NCBI GenBank assembly: GCA_937871435.1
Contig: CALMQM010000105.1
Span: 1 to 44,659, forward strand
Direction: 5' to 3'
DNA length: 44,659 bases
Origin: an uncultured Bacteroidota bacterium
Lineage (GTDB): Bacteria; Bacteroidota; Bacteroidia; AKYH767-A; 2013-40CM-41-45
A program made the translations under genes and the position numbers. The notes beneath the pieces are model-generated. The model saw only the letters and a list, made by a program, of their open reading frames with translations. It was not told the origin of the DNA and ran no database searches. Position 1 is the first letter of the stretch, and every line of letters starts with the position of its first letter. Shown piece after piece: positions 25,470-34,798 of the stretch.

Positions 25470-26045
25470 TTATTTCTTTGCTGTAGTTGACTCCATGGAT
25501 TTTGCCATTTCATCAGCAGCAGCCATATTCTTTTCACAAGAAGATTTCACTTCAGCATAAGCAGTATTCCAGGTGTCAATTTTTGCCTGAGCATCACTCA
25601 TTTTAGTGCGGAAATCTGCCAAACCTTTTGCAGCTTCCTCTGCATTGATTTCACCTTTAGCAATTTTATCTTTCCACTCTGTGAACTGCTTTGTTGTTTC
25701 GTCCCAGGTAGCTTTGAATGTGCTGTATTCGTTTACCATTCCATCCATTTTAGCAGCATCTTCAGAAGCCATCTTTGCCATGTTCGCAGCAGTTGCTTTT
25801 AACGCTTCATCTTTTGAATTAGCAGTTGCAGTTACACGATCAGCTTGTTGAGTTGCAAATTCTTTTGCTTTACCGGCAGTTGTGCTGAGGTCTGTGCTCC
25901 AGGCTGTAGCTTTTTCACCAAGCGCAGTCCAATCTGTTCCGAACTGAGTGATTTCAGCCATAGTTTTTTCATCAATTTTCTTAGTGCACGAAGTAAAACC
26001 GAGAGCACCGGCTACCATAAATGCAAGGATTGCTTTTGTTTTCAT
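25470..26045 (-). CDS. Ala/Lys-rich helical lipoprotein, unknown function
   Basis: The 191-residue protein has a lipoprotein signal (MKTKAILAFMVAGALGFTSC, lipid on Cys20). The rest is almost entirely predicted helix, rich in Ala, Lys, Thr and Met, with many heptad-like repeats (EFATQQADRV, AANMAKMASEDAAKMDGMV, FRTKMSDAQAKI) and one further Cys near residue 171. Amphipathic coils of this kind suggest a periplasmic spacer or a membrane-binding helical bundle. I do not recognise the family. It has an exact -7 promoter element, a short leader and a strong terminator, so it is probably an abundant single-gene transcript. Confidence 0.8.
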   Translation of the reverse strand: MKTKAILAFMVAGALGFTSCTKKIDEKTMAEITQFGTDWTALGEKATAWSTDLSTTAGKAKEFATQQADRVTATANSKDEALKATAANMAKMASEDAAKMDGMVNEYSTFKATWDETTKQFTEWKDKIAKGEINAEEAAKGLADFRTKMSDAQAKIDTWNTAYAEVKSSCEKNMAAADEMAKSMESTTAKK

Positions 26046-26096
26046 TTGGTTGGTTGTTTTTAGGTTAAGGTTGGGTTTTGCTTGATTAATGTTTCA

Positions 26097-26104
26097 CAAA
26101 GTTA
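26097..26104 (-). promoter_or_regulatory. Bacteroidota -7 element for the helical lipoprotein
   Basis: The minus strand reads TAACTTTG, an exact TAnnTTTG match, 51 bases upstream of the ATG. The intervening leader is rich in AACC repeats and free of G-rich ribosome-binding sequence, as usual in this phylum. Confidence 0.55.
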
Positions 26105-26160
26105 TTACTTTCAAGGGTTTCCGATCCGTCTCCGGGAATATCTTATCGACAACCAATCGT

Positions 26161-26763
26161 TCATTTCTCCTTTGGGTCAGGGAATACACTCCGGATGTAA
26201 TCCATGGTATTGTTTACCCCTGATTTTTTAGGAAATACGCCCTGGTTTGCAACCCTTATATCTTCAATGGAATAGAATGCATTGGGATTGATATCCCGTA
26301 TTATTCCACGCACTAAATCAATATCTTTCCGCTTTACAATTGTGAAAATAATTTTTACCGGTCCTTTGGCACCATGTCCATCCATGATGGTAACTCCAAC
26401 ATTTTGAAGCTGTAGAGCATTCACTAATATATGAGAATCCTGGCTGGTAATAATCCGAAGTACCTGCATTCCCAATGCCAGCTTTCTTTCGATGAATAAA
26501 CCCACATAAGTACCGGCTGCAAATCCACCTGCAAATCCAATGTAACACAATGGGTTATCCAGATGACGCATCACCTGACGGATCGAAACCAACCAGATCA
26601 ACACTTCAAAAAAGCCAATCATGGGTACTATGTTTCGGAATCCTTTGGAAATAAATACATTTCTAAGTGTCCCTAAACTGACATCCGCCATCCTTGCAAT
26701 AAAGATGATAATGGGCAAAACAACCCATTTGAAAAATTCGGAATCAAAAAACTCACTGCTCAT
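26161..26763 (-). CDS. DUF2179 / UPF0316 family membrane protein
   Basis: The 200-residue protein has three N-terminal membrane helices (about 13-35, 45-65 and 75-95) with the conserved ARMADVSLGTLRNVFISKG and GFAGGFAAGTYVGLFIE. These belong to DUF5698. The C-terminal soluble domain (about 110-185) with GVTIMDGHGAKGPVKIIFTI is the DUF2179 sensor-like domain. The function is unknown; DUF2179 domains are thought to bind small ligands. It lies about 100 bases from the sirtuin gene on the same strand. Confidence 0.88.
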   Translation of the reverse strand: MSSEFFDSEFFKWVVLPIIIFIARMADVSLGTLRNVFISKGFRNIVPMIGFFEVLIWLVSIRQVMRHLDNPLCYIGFAGGFAAGTYVGLFIERKLALGMQVLRIITSQDSHILVNALQLQNVGVTIMDGHGAKGPVKIIFTIVKRKDIDLVRGIIRDINPNAFYSIEDIRVANQGVFPKKSGVNNTMDYIRSVFPDPKEK

Positions 26764-26868
26764 TTATATTGAATTTATTATTTGGTTATTCATCTAAACT
26801 TATTGGTTTTCAATGTGTTTATAAATCCATTTACCTTAATGCTTCAGATGAGAATTCTTTTGATCTCA

Positions 26869-27546
26869 TTATTTCAATAGTCTGTCTACCAAATCAGGAA
26901 CACCTTCTCCTGCCTTTTTACGGATGATTTCAACCCCCTTTAAACTGACCGACTCACTTGGGTCGACGAGGAATTTCAAGCTGTCATATGGAGCGTAATG
27001 CACTAATCCGGCAGCAGGATAAACTGCCAGAGATGTCCCTATAACAATGAAAACATCTGCCTCTGAAACTACTTCTGCTGCGACAGACAACATAGGAACC
27101 ATTTCACCAAACCATACGATATGTGGTCTGAGAAGTGAACCATCCGGAGACTGTTCTCCATGTTTCATTTCCCAACCTTCAATATCATAAATAAGTTGAT
27201 CATTGACCGAACTTCTGGCTTTTACGATTTCACCGTGTAAATGCAGGACATTGGAAGAACCGGCTCTTTCATGCAGATCATCAATATTCTGAGTGATAAT
27301 CCTGACATCGAATTTCGATTCGAGTTTTTGGAGAGCAAAGTGTGCGGCATTGGGCTTTGAATTCAATACTTCCTTTCTGCGCATATTATAAAAATCGAGA
27401 ACCAGGCCCGGATTCCTATACCAGGCTTCAGGTGTGGCCACTTCTTCAATTTTATAATTTTCCCACAGTCCGTCGTGATCGCGGAAAGTTTTTATTCCGC
27501 TCTCTGCACTGATTCCGGAACCGGTAAAAACCACCACTTTTTGCAT
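26869..27546 (-). CDS. cobB: Sir2-family NAD-dependent protein deacylase, zinc-site cysteines absent
   Basis: Sirtuins remove acyl groups from lysine while consuming NAD. The protein of 225 residues starts at the ATG at 27546 (MQKVVVFTGSG), preferred over an upstream in-frame ATG. Motifs are GSGISAESGIKTFR, TQNIDDLHERAG, and the catalytic His in LHLHGE. YNMR in FYNMRRKEV supplies the Tyr-x-x-Arg pair that in CobB and SIRT5 favours succinyl or malonyl lysine. The four cysteines of the structural zinc ribbon are absent: between HLHGE and RPHIVWFGE there is no cysteine at all. Such zinc-less relatives occur in Bacteroidota, to my knowledge. Confidence 0.9.
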   Translation of the reverse strand: MQKVVVFTGSGISAESGIKTFRDHDGLWENYKIEEVATPEAWYRNPGLVLDFYNMRRKEVLNSKPNAAHFALQKLESKFDVRIITQNIDDLHERAGSSNVLHLHGEIVKARSSVNDQLIYDIEGWEMKHGEQSPDGSLLRPHIVWFGEMVPMLSVAAEVVSEADVFIVIGTSLAVYPAAGLVHYAPYDSLKFLVDPSESVSLKGVEIIRKKAGEGVPDLVDRLLK

Positions 27547-27665
27547 CCTGCAAAATTGAGGCATCGAATTGAAACTGTCCCCGGTTGCTGATTGATTTTA
27601 TCAACAAAAATTCTTCTGAAAAAAATTAAATTTTGATAGAGCACTTCAAAAAAGACATTTCTCAC

Positions 27666-28634
27666 TCAGCGGAGATGCCAATCGCCGTTTAATTTAAAGC
27701 CGTTCAGGAAATCTTTCACAGTGACACGATTTCTTCCGGAAAGTTGCAACTCTTTGATGTAAACAATGCCTTTTCGCAAATACAATTTAAGGTAGGATTT
27801 GTTGTCAGTTTCAAGAACTCCGGCATGCTTGTCATGAACTGCATTTTCAAATTCGCTGTTGTAAATTTTTATTGTGAAACTGACTCCGCTCTGGGGATTG
27901 AACAATTCTGCATGTGCTGATGGATAAGGTGATAATCCACGGATATGATTGTATACCTGCTCAGCTGTCTGATGGATGTCAATTCGGGTATTGACAGAAT
28001 TTAATTTGGGAGCAGATTTTAATTCTGTTCCTTTCAACAAACCTGCCTGGTCAAGCGGGTTAATTTTCTTGTCCACGATCGCCTGGACGGTTTTCAATAC
28101 AAGTTTAGCTCCGGCGTCCATCAATTTATCATGCAGATGTCCGGCTGTGTCAGTCTTTGTTATAGGAACCTTCTCCTGAAATAAAATCCTGCCGGTATCA
28201 ATTTCCTTCTGCAACAAGAATGTTGTGATTCCGCTTTCTTGTTCACCGTTGATGATCGCCCAGTTAATCGGAGCCGCACCTCTGTATTGAGGAAGAAGGG
28301 ATGCATGCAGATTGAATGTTCCCATTGCGGGCAGACTCCAGACTCTTTCAGGCATCATGCGAAAGGCGACGACAATCTGCAACTCAGGTGAAAGTCGTTC
28401 CAGATCTTCAAGGAATGCCGGATCCTTCATGTTGGTTGGTTGTAAAACAGGAAGATTGTTCTTCAAAGCATACTCCTTCACAGGTGAATGAAGAATTTTT
28501 TGTCCTCTTCCTGCGGGTTTGTCCGGTGCAGTGACAACAGCTACAACCGGTAAATGATTTTGAACTAAAATGTCAAGACTTGGAACAGCAAATTCCGGTG
28601 TTCCATAGAAGATGATTCGGGGTAATGAATGCAT
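27666..28634 (-). CDS. fmt: Methionyl-tRNA formyltransferase
   Basis: Fmt formylates initiator Met-tRNA with 10-formyl-tetrahydrofolate. The 322-residue protein has the usual length and begins RIIFYGTPEFAVPSL. The active-site region reads NLHASLLPQYRGAAPINWAIINGE, with the Asn-x-His and the SLLP signature, followed by GITTF and MDAGAKL. The C-terminal OB-like tRNA-binding domain starts at about residue 208. It sits 20 bases after the MATE gene's stop on the same strand. Confidence 0.97.
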   Translation of the reverse strand: MHSLPRIIFYGTPEFAVPSLDILVQNHLPVVAVVTAPDKPAGRGQKILHSPVKEYALKNNLPVLQPTNMKDPAFLEDLERLSPELQIVVAFRMMPERVWSLPAMGTFNLHASLLPQYRGAAPINWAIINGEQESGITTFLLQKEIDTGRILFQEKVPITKTDTAGHLHDKLMDAGAKLVLKTVQAIVDKKINPLDQAGLLKGTELKSAPKLNSVNTRIDIHQTAEQVYNHIRGLSPYPSAHAELFNPQSGVSFTIKIYNSEFENAVHDKHAGVLETDNKSYLKLYLRKGIVYIKELQLSGRNRVTVKDFLNGFKLNGDWHLR

Positions 28635-28654
28635 GTTCTCTGTTTGTTTAGGCC

Positions 28655-29986
28655 TTACAAGGTAATCTTTTTCCAGCGCAAACTTCTGAGAAAAATATAC
28701 GATGCAATTCCAGTAAAAACCCAGTAGATAATCTCAGAGAACCAGACCAATTCCACAGTTCCGTGAAAGATGAAAGTTACCAGGTAATTGTAAACCATAT
28801 AAATGAAAATGGCCGCTATTTCAATGTACAAGGCAGTTTTCGTAGCTCCTGTTCCACTAACGGCACTAATACATACAATTGCAAAAGCAAAGAACAACAT
28901 CGCCAGAATAACAACATAAAATGATCCCAGTGAATCCTGAATCAATTGTGGGTCGGCAGTAAATATTTGCAAAATAATTTTCGGAATACTCACATTGATT
29001 ATTGCCATTATTCCTGTTACCAGAACAGCGAGTTGAATAATCCGCTTCACAAGTGATAGTACTTCGTCACTTTTTCCCTGACCAATAATATTACTTACCA
29101 TACTATTCGCGGCAATAGAAAATCCCCAAATGGGAGTCATTGCAACCATGTAAGCGCCGCGCACGATATTGGAAATAGCCAATTCATGCTGCCCGATTTT
29201 TTCGATGAAAACAAAAAACACAAACCAGGCTCCCATAGACAAGAGATTCTGCACAACAAGCGGTGCAGAGAGATTGAGAATACGGCTTATTAATTGCCAG
29301 TCGACTTTCAGGAATCGAAACAAATTATAATGCTGGATTCCTTTTTTTACATAAGTGTAACCAAACAAATAAATGAGCGCGATAAGTTCAGAAATACTTG
29401 AGGCTAAACCTGCACCTTCAATACCAAGTCGGGGCAAACCAAAATTTCCGAATATCAATCCATATCCAAGTAACATATTGATGCCGGCCATAAGAAAGGA
29501 ATAAATCCCAAAAACCCTGGGTTGAGCTATTCCTACATAGAAAGACCTGAATACTGTTGCCAGCAAAACGAAAAATATTCCATAAGCTCTGTAATGCAGG
29601 AATCGAATGCTTGCCTGAATTATGGCGTCAGAATCCAGAATCAAACGAAGCATCCAGGGAGAAAGAAATTCAAGAATAATGTATAGAAATAAACTCAATC
29701 CGAAAAGAATGATCAGGCTGTTATCAAAAATTTCACCGATAGCACCATCATTCTTTTCACCTGAACGTCGTGCAATCAGAATTTGAGTTCCAATCCCGAT
29801 TGCCATTCCTACCATCACGAAAACAAAATACAAAACACCACCGACAGCGGATGCGCCCAGTTCAACTTCACCCACACGACCGAGAAATGCAGTATCAGTG
29901 ATATTCAGAAGCGTGGTGGCAAATGATCCGATCATGACCGGATATGCCATGTTCAGAATATTTTTATACGATGTTTCGACCTGCAT
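28655..29986 (-). CDS. MATE-family multidrug/metabolite exporter
   Basis: The 443-residue protein has twelve predicted membrane helices in two halves. It opens with a typical MATE start (NMAYPVMIGSFATTLLNITDTAFLGRVGEVELGASAVGG). MATE exporters move organic cations or metabolites outward using Na+ or H+. The second half begins near residue 240 (LNLSAPLVVQNLLSMGAW). It is followed by fmt. The substrate is unknown. Confidence 0.92.
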   Translation of the reverse strand: MQVETSYKNILNMAYPVMIGSFATTLLNITDTAFLGRVGEVELGASAVGGVLYFVFVMVGMAIGIGTQILIARRSGEKNDGAIGEIFDNSLIILFGLSLFLYIILEFLSPWMLRLILDSDAIIQASIRFLHYRAYGIFFVLLATVFRSFYVGIAQPRVFGIYSFLMAGINMLLGYGLIFGNFGLPRLGIEGAGLASSISELIALIYLFGYTYVKKGIQHYNLFRFLKVDWQLISRILNLSAPLVVQNLLSMGAWFVFFVFIEKIGQHELAISNIVRGAYMVAMTPIWGFSIAANSMVSNIIGQGKSDEVLSLVKRIIQLAVLVTGIMAIINVSIPKIILQIFTADPQLIQDSLGSFYVVILAMLFFAFAIVCISAVSGTGATKTALYIEIAAIFIYMVYNYLVTFIFHGTVELVWFSEIIYWVFTGIASYIFLRSLRWKKITL

Positions 29987-30074
29987 AAGTAATTTGCGAA
30001 ATTAATTCTCCTGTTGTTACCTCAGAAAAAGTGAAAAGAAAATTACAAGAAGATATGAACATTCCTGAGTCACT

Positions 30075-31259
30075 CTATTCGACGTGTAATACCAGGCCTT
30101 TGAGATATTCACCTTCCGGGTGATAAATGGATACAGGATGATCAGGACCTTGAGATAAATGATGGAGAATTCTGACGTTACGACCTGACTGTGCCGCAGC
30201 CTGAAAAACAATTTTTTTGAAAAGCATTTTGTCCATCACCTGAGAACAGGAAAACGTAAATAATATTCCACCGGGAGCTATGTGTCTGAATCCCTCTGTA
30301 TTCAGATTCCTGTATCCGATTGTTGCTTTGTCTAACGAACTTAAGTGTTTTGCAAACGCAGGAGGATCCAGTACGATTACTTCATACTTCTTATCGGATT
30401 TTTTTAGAAAGTCAAATGCATCTTCCGCAAAATATGAATGTCTTTCGCTGAATTGATTGATCTGTGCATTTTTCTCAGCCCATTCTCCGGCTTTTTTAGA
30501 ACTGTCAACCGAATGCACAAACGTAGCATTTGCACTTAGAGCATACATGGAAAATCCACCGGAATAAGAAAATGTATTCAGTACTTGTTTTCCGGGAGTA
30601 TATTTTTTCAAGAGTTCACGATTTTCACGCTGATCAAGAAAAAAACCTGTTTTTTGTCCATCTACCCAGTTGACATAAAAGGAGACACCATTCTCATTAA
30701 TCACGGCATCGGATTGTTGGCCAAATACAAAACTGTTTCCTGAACTACTAATGGATTGTTTACCCAGAGCATCAGCACTTTTATCGTAAATGCATGTAAG
30801 TCCTCCGTTGAATACGTACTGAAGTGCATCTGCAATCGATGGAATCAGCTTGTACATTCCCAATGTATGAGTTTGTATTACTGCAACGCTCCCATATATA
30901 TCAACGATAAGACCCGGCAATCCATCACCTTCCGCGTGAATGAGTCTGTATGCATTCGTTTGTTTGTTTGCTACCAGACCTAATCGTTCCCTCACTTGGT
31001 AAGCGGATTTAATTTTTTCATTCCAGAAATTCTGATCAGCTTTTGTTCTGGAAAATGAAAATATTCTGACTTTGATGGAGCCTTCATGAAAATGGCCGGT
31101 CGCAAGATAGTTTCCTTCTGAGGAAAAAATTTCAACGATATCACCTTCGGTTACACCCTGATCAACTTTTTTTATTGCCCCCGAAAACAACCAGGGATGA
31201 AATAGTTGTAAGGATCTTTCCTTTTTAGGTAGCAGGATTACGGATGGAAACAACTTCAT
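30075..31259 (-). CDS. RlmI-type 23S rRNA m5C methyltransferase (PUA plus SAM domain)
   Basis: The 394-residue protein has the three-part RlmI layout: an N-terminal PUA domain (about 1-75; RSLQLFHPWLFSGAI, then EGDIVEIFSSEGNYLATGHF), a central beta-hairpin region with QKTGFFLDQRENR, and a C-terminal Rossmann domain with LNTFSYSGGFSMYA and VLDPPAFAK. RlmI makes m5C1962 in E. coli 23S rRNA. The late FSCS motif supplies the catalytic cysteine. The exact target here is inferred from the family. Confidence 0.9.
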   Translation of the reverse strand: MKLFPSVILLPKKERSLQLFHPWLFSGAIKKVDQGVTEGDIVEIFSSEGNYLATGHFHEGSIKVRIFSFSRTKADQNFWNEKIKSAYQVRERLGLVANKQTNAYRLIHAEGDGLPGLIVDIYGSVAVIQTHTLGMYKLIPSIADALQYVFNGGLTCIYDKSADALGKQSISSSGNSFVFGQQSDAVINENGVSFYVNWVDGQKTGFFLDQRENRELLKKYTPGKQVLNTFSYSGGFSMYALSANATFVHSVDSSKKAGEWAEKNAQINQFSERHSYFAEDAFDFLKKSDKKYEVIVLDPPAFAKHLSSLDKATIGYRNLNTEGFRHIAPGGILFTFSCSQVMDKMLFKKIVFQAAAQSGRNVRILHHLSQGPDHPVSIYHPEGEYLKGLVLHVE

Positions 31260-31298
31260 TGTGCCGCAAAGGAACCTGAAAAAAACGAAAAGAAAAAA

Positions 31299-31889
31299 CT
31301 ACTGCAGATCAATTCCTTTGAGTATGAACCGATAGGGTAGAAGTGCATCAGAACCAGCGTAATCCACTCCAATTCGGGGAGTGGTAAGTACATTGCTATC
31401 CTTCACTTTTGTACCGGTACTTTCTATCCAGATTTTATTTTGCATCAGACTTAATCCAGTATGAGAATATTGTATTCCTAATGCAGAAGATACGGTTCCC
31501 GGACCCGGACACAAACGGGCAGGATTTTTAATATTCACTTTTCTCCTGGCAAACATTTCTTTTACACCACTAATTGGAAAAACTGAACGGATCAGGATTG
31601 CATGCGGAATGCCATCAATATTGGTAACTACATTAAAAAGAGAGTGGATTCCATAGCACAAATAGACATATGCTATTCCACCGGCATGATACATGTATTC
31701 TGTACGGGCAGTTCTTCTTCCTCCATAGGCATGAGAAGCTCTGTCTGTTATTCCGGCATAAGCTTCAGTTTCCATGATGATACCGGAGGTTAGCTTACCA
31801 TCAAATTTTGTCACTAGCTTTTTCCCGAGTAATTCTCTGGAAATTTGAACCACATCAGAACGCTGATAGAAAGCTTCATCTAATTTCAT
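31299..31889 (-). CDS. DNA-3-methyladenine glycosylase (AAG/MPG type)
   Basis: AAG-type glycosylases flip out and excise alkylated or deaminated purines such as 3-methyladenine and hypoxanthine. The 196-residue protein has the family length. The catalytic glutamate lies in METEAYAG (about residue 41), followed by DRASHAYGGRRTART, YMYHAGGIAYVYLCYGIHSLFNVV, and LCPGPGTVSSALGI. It lies 40 bases upstream of the RlmI-like gene and 21 bases after recQ on the same strand, so a small repair operon with recQ is plausible. Confidence 0.95.
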   Translation of the reverse strand: MKLDEAFYQRSDVVQISRELLGKKLVTKFDGKLTSGIIMETEAYAGITDRASHAYGGRRTARTEYMYHAGGIAYVYLCYGIHSLFNVVTNIDGIPHAILIRSVFPISGVKEMFARRKVNIKNPARLCPGPGTVSSALGIQYSHTGLSLMQNKIWIESTGTKVKDSNVLTTPRIGVDYAGSDALLPYRFILKGIDLQ

Positions 31890-31910
31890 GCACGTGCGTT
31901 TAAGAATGAT

Positions 31911-33830
31911 TTAAACTTCAGACCTGGTCCATTCCAATACATTCCCATTTGCATATCTGATCGTATCGTTTTCAATCAACCATTCTATCACTTTCAGTGT
32001 TTTGTCTTCTTTGTGTTCATGGACTTTACTCACCAATTCTTCAAGAGAAATTTTGCCCTTACTGAGTTGCGATTTAATGGAACCGGATATAGTTTCAAAT
32101 TCCAGATCACTTAATCCGACTTTATTCCGTTGCAAACAAACATCGCAAACACCGCAGCGTGTTCTGGATTCTTCTCCAAAATAATTTACCAATAACATGC
32201 TTCTGCATTTGTCATTACTGGCAGCATAATGCAACATGGCTTTCTGACGAATGGAATATCTTTTTTTCCTATCTGAAAGATTTTCCCGATCAATATGCAG
32301 GTTTTTACTGTCCAGTCTTTCTTCTAAAAAAGTGATTTGAGGAGTGTCTTTAGCTTCTACATAATGAATCAGCTTAAGATTATTGAGCTGATGTAACAAA
32401 CTCCTGCATTCTTCAATTCCGATAGATGCACGTTTGGCAATATCATGTTCTTTAATCACAACGTATTCATCAAACAATCCTTCGTATGATCGAAGAATAA
32501 CTTTGATAAAATGATCTATCCGGGGATTTTTTACCTGAAATTCGTATAGTTGCTGGGCATTTGCCATTACATGAATCTTCGAATGCAAATCGGCAGATTC
32601 CGAAGAAGCAAGCAGTCCTTGCAGTTCCAGTATTTTCAGACTGCTGAATACTTCCGCAACCTGCAAATTATAAGCTGAACAAAATGCACTGATATCGAAA
32701 TCAAAACTGACTCCTTTACCTGAGCCAACAGGCAATTGAAAATAATTTGCCAATGCCTGATAAGTTTTTCTGATAGTCTGAACATCCGGAAAACTCATTT
32801 CCAACCTTCGAGCCGATTCGAGAATATCACTTTCATTGTATAACAAAACGGCGTAAGACTTTTGTTCATCTCGGCCGGCTCTTCCTGCTTCCTGGTAATA
32901 TGCTTCCAGACTATCAGGGATATCCTGATGTATGACAAAACGAACATTGCTTTTATCAATCCCCATTCCAAAAGCATTGGTAGAAACCACAACTCTGATT
33001 TTACCTTTCATCCATTCGTCCTGAATTTTCGCTCTTTCTGCACTGCTTAATCCTGCGTGATAATAACCTGCACGAATGGAATTTCTAACCAAAAACTCTG
33101 ATATCTCCTTTGACTTTTTTCTTGTCCGAACATACACGATCCCTGTACCTTGTATCTTGTCCATGATCTTTAACATCCTCTGCAATTTATCTTCTTCATG
33201 CAGTACGATGTAAGACAAATTCTTGCGTTCAAAACTTTTCCGGAAAACCCCGGCACTGGTAAAGCTTAGTTTTTCCTGAATATCCACCTGAACATCAGGC
33301 GTAGCGGATGCTGTAAGAGCCAGAATAGGAACATTGGGTACCTGATTACGAATCTCCGCGATTTTTAAATAAGATGGCCGAAAGTCATAGCCCCATTGGG
33401 AAATACAATGTGCTTCATCCACTGCAATAAGACCAACTTTCATTTTCTGTAGTCGGGCAAGGAACAAATCTGAACTTAACCGCTCAGGTGAAAGGTACAA
33501 AAATTTAATTTTGCCATAGATGCAATTATCCAAAGCAATATCGATCTCGCTCTTATTCATTCCGGAAACAACCGCCACTGCGGGAATTCCTTTTTCGACC
33601 AAATGTTCAACCTGGTCCTTCATAAGAGCAATCAGAGGAGAAACAACAATGCAAACTCCCTCTTTTGCCATTGCCGGGACCTGGAAGCAGATTGATTTTC
33701 CACCACCGGTTGGCAGTAAGGCCAATGTATCTCTTCCTTCAAGAACAGAAAGTATGATTTCCTGTTGAAGCGGACGAAAACTCGTATAGCCCCAATAACG
33801 GGTTAGAATCTGTTGAATGTGGTTGATCAC
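31911..33830 (-). CDS. recQ: RecQ-family ATP-dependent DNA helicase
   Basis: RecQ helicases unwind DNA 3' to 5' and process recombination and stalled-fork structures. The 639-residue protein has motif 0 (YWGYTSFRPLQQEII), Walker A LLPTGGGKSICFQ, Walker B/DEAH AVDEAHCISQWGYDFRP, the aromatic-rich loop, and motif VI QEAGRAGRDEQKS. The RecQ zinc domain follows with CRSMLL...CGVCDVC, then a winged-helix-like C-terminus. A HRDC domain is not evident. The start codon is GTG, placed within a palindrome described separately. Confidence 0.95.
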   Translation of the reverse strand: MINHIQQILTRYWGYTSFRPLQQEIILSVLEGRDTLALLPTGGGKSICFQVPAMAKEGVCIVVSPLIALMKDQVEHLVEKGIPAVAVVSGMNKSEIDIALDNCIYGKIKFLYLSPERLSSDLFLARLQKMKVGLIAVDEAHCISQWGYDFRPSYLKIAEIRNQVPNVPILALTASATPDVQVDIQEKLSFTSAGVFRKSFERKNLSYIVLHEEDKLQRMLKIMDKIQGTGIVYVRTRKKSKEISEFLVRNSIRAGYYHAGLSSAERAKIQDEWMKGKIRVVVSTNAFGMGIDKSNVRFVIHQDIPDSLEAYYQEAGRAGRDEQKSYAVLLYNESDILESARRLEMSFPDVQTIRKTYQALANYFQLPVGSGKGVSFDFDISAFCSAYNLQVAEVFSSLKILELQGLLASSESADLHSKIHVMANAQQLYEFQVKNPRIDHFIKVILRSYEGLFDEYVVIKEHDIAKRASIGIEECRSLLHQLNNLKLIHYVEAKDTPQITFLEERLDSKNLHIDRENLSDRKKRYSIRQKAMLHYAASNDKCRSMLLVNYFGEESRTRCGVCDVCLQRNKVGLSDLEFETISGSIKSQLSKGKISLEELVSKVHEHKEDKTLKVIEWLIENDTIRYANGNVLEWTRSEV

Positions 33831-33856
33831 CGGTATAAAATAACCGGTGCAAATTA
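33828..33856 (-). promoter_or_regulatory. Palindrome over the recQ start codon and nearby -7 element
   Basis: CACCGGT (33828-33834) and ACCGGTG (33843-33849) form a perfect 7-bp inverted repeat around an eight-base A/T loop. The GTG start of recQ is the outer end of the repeat. A TAATTTGC element (33849-33856, minus strand) resembles the -7 box and touches the other arm. It could be an operator at the transcription start or an mRNA hairpin masking the start codon. Confidence 0.45.
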
Positions 33857-33937
33857 CAAAATCCCCGGGTTAACATCACCAGATGGGATGAATGGATTTC
33901 CTCCTTATAATAAGTAAAGGAAACAGAATACAAGGAA

Positions 33938-34777
33938 TTATTTCATCCGTGATTTAAGAAAATCCAGACTCAATTTGTATGCATCCGCGGTTGCTGTAGA
34001 ATCATGTTTGGGATTACTTGGATTTGCAAAAGCATGATCAGCTTCGTAATTTTTCACTGTTAACTTCTTACCGGCTGTTTTCATATTCTGCTGAAATTTA
34101 GAAACAACTTCAGGACTTATCCAGGCGTCTTTTGTTCCAAAAATGCCCAACACATCTCCTTTAAGATTTTTCAATTTAGAAATGTCTGACTCAGGCATAC
34201 CATAGTACATCACACATGCTCCTAATTGGTTGTCAGCCAGCAATGCGGTTTGCATTGACCAACCGCCGCCCATACACCAACCAAGTGTAAAAATCTTTGC
34301 CTTTGGTCCGGCATATGTTATTGCCCCCTGAAGAATCAATCTTGCTCTTTCTTCCTTTAAACCTCCCATTAATTCCTGGGCGACTCCAGGAGTCTCCGCG
34401 TTTTTTCCATCATAAAGATCAACAGCCAGTACATTTACATTCCCCAAATCACTCTGCAACTTTTCAGCTTCTCTTCTGATATAATCATTCAATCCCCACC
34501 ATTCATGAATAACTATGAGCCAATTCTTTGAAGCCTGCCTGGACTTTATTTCATAAGCCCCAGCAATTGTTCCGTCTGAACATTTATATGTTATCATTGT
34601 GCCATTGAGTGATTCCAAATGGAGCGGGAGAGGAGCTTCATGAGCGGCAGCAAATTTTTCATTCATTGCTAATTGACCAAATTGCTGCGTAGCCGACATT
34701 TTACAACAAGACTGTGAAAAGACAGGGCGGTAAATAGAAGCTAAGACAATTATTCCGACAAACAAGAATTTTTTCAT
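33938..34777 (-). CDS. Dienelactone hydrolase-family protein, exported
   Basis: The 279-residue alpha/beta hydrolase has a signal peptide (MKKFLFVGIIVLASIYRPVFSQ). The nucleophile elbow is GWCMGGGW, with a cysteine as in dienelactone hydrolases. The acid lies in FGTKDAWISPE and the histidine in YEADHAFANPS. VIHEWWGLNDYIRREAEKL supplies the E-W-W-G oxyanion motif. The protein acts in the periplasm or outside; the physiological substrate is unknown. The mature N-terminus CCKMSATQQFGQL is unusual in having two adjacent cysteines. An exact -7 element lies upstream. Confidence 0.9.
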   Translation of the reverse strand: MKKFLFVGIIVLASIYRPVFSQSCCKMSATQQFGQLAMNEKFAAAHEAPLPLHLESLNGTMITYKCSDGTIAGAYEIKSRQASKNWLIVIHEWWGLNDYIRREAEKLQSDLGNVNVLAVDLYDGKNAETPGVAQELMGGLKEERARLILQGAITYAGPKAKIFTLGWCMGGGWSMQTALLADNQLGACVMYYGMPESDISKLKNLKGDVLGIFGTKDAWISPEVVSKFQQNMKTAGKKLTVKNYEADHAFANPSNPKHDSTATADAYKLSLDFLKSRMK

Positions 34778-34798
34778 GGGCTGGAGATTTTATAAATT

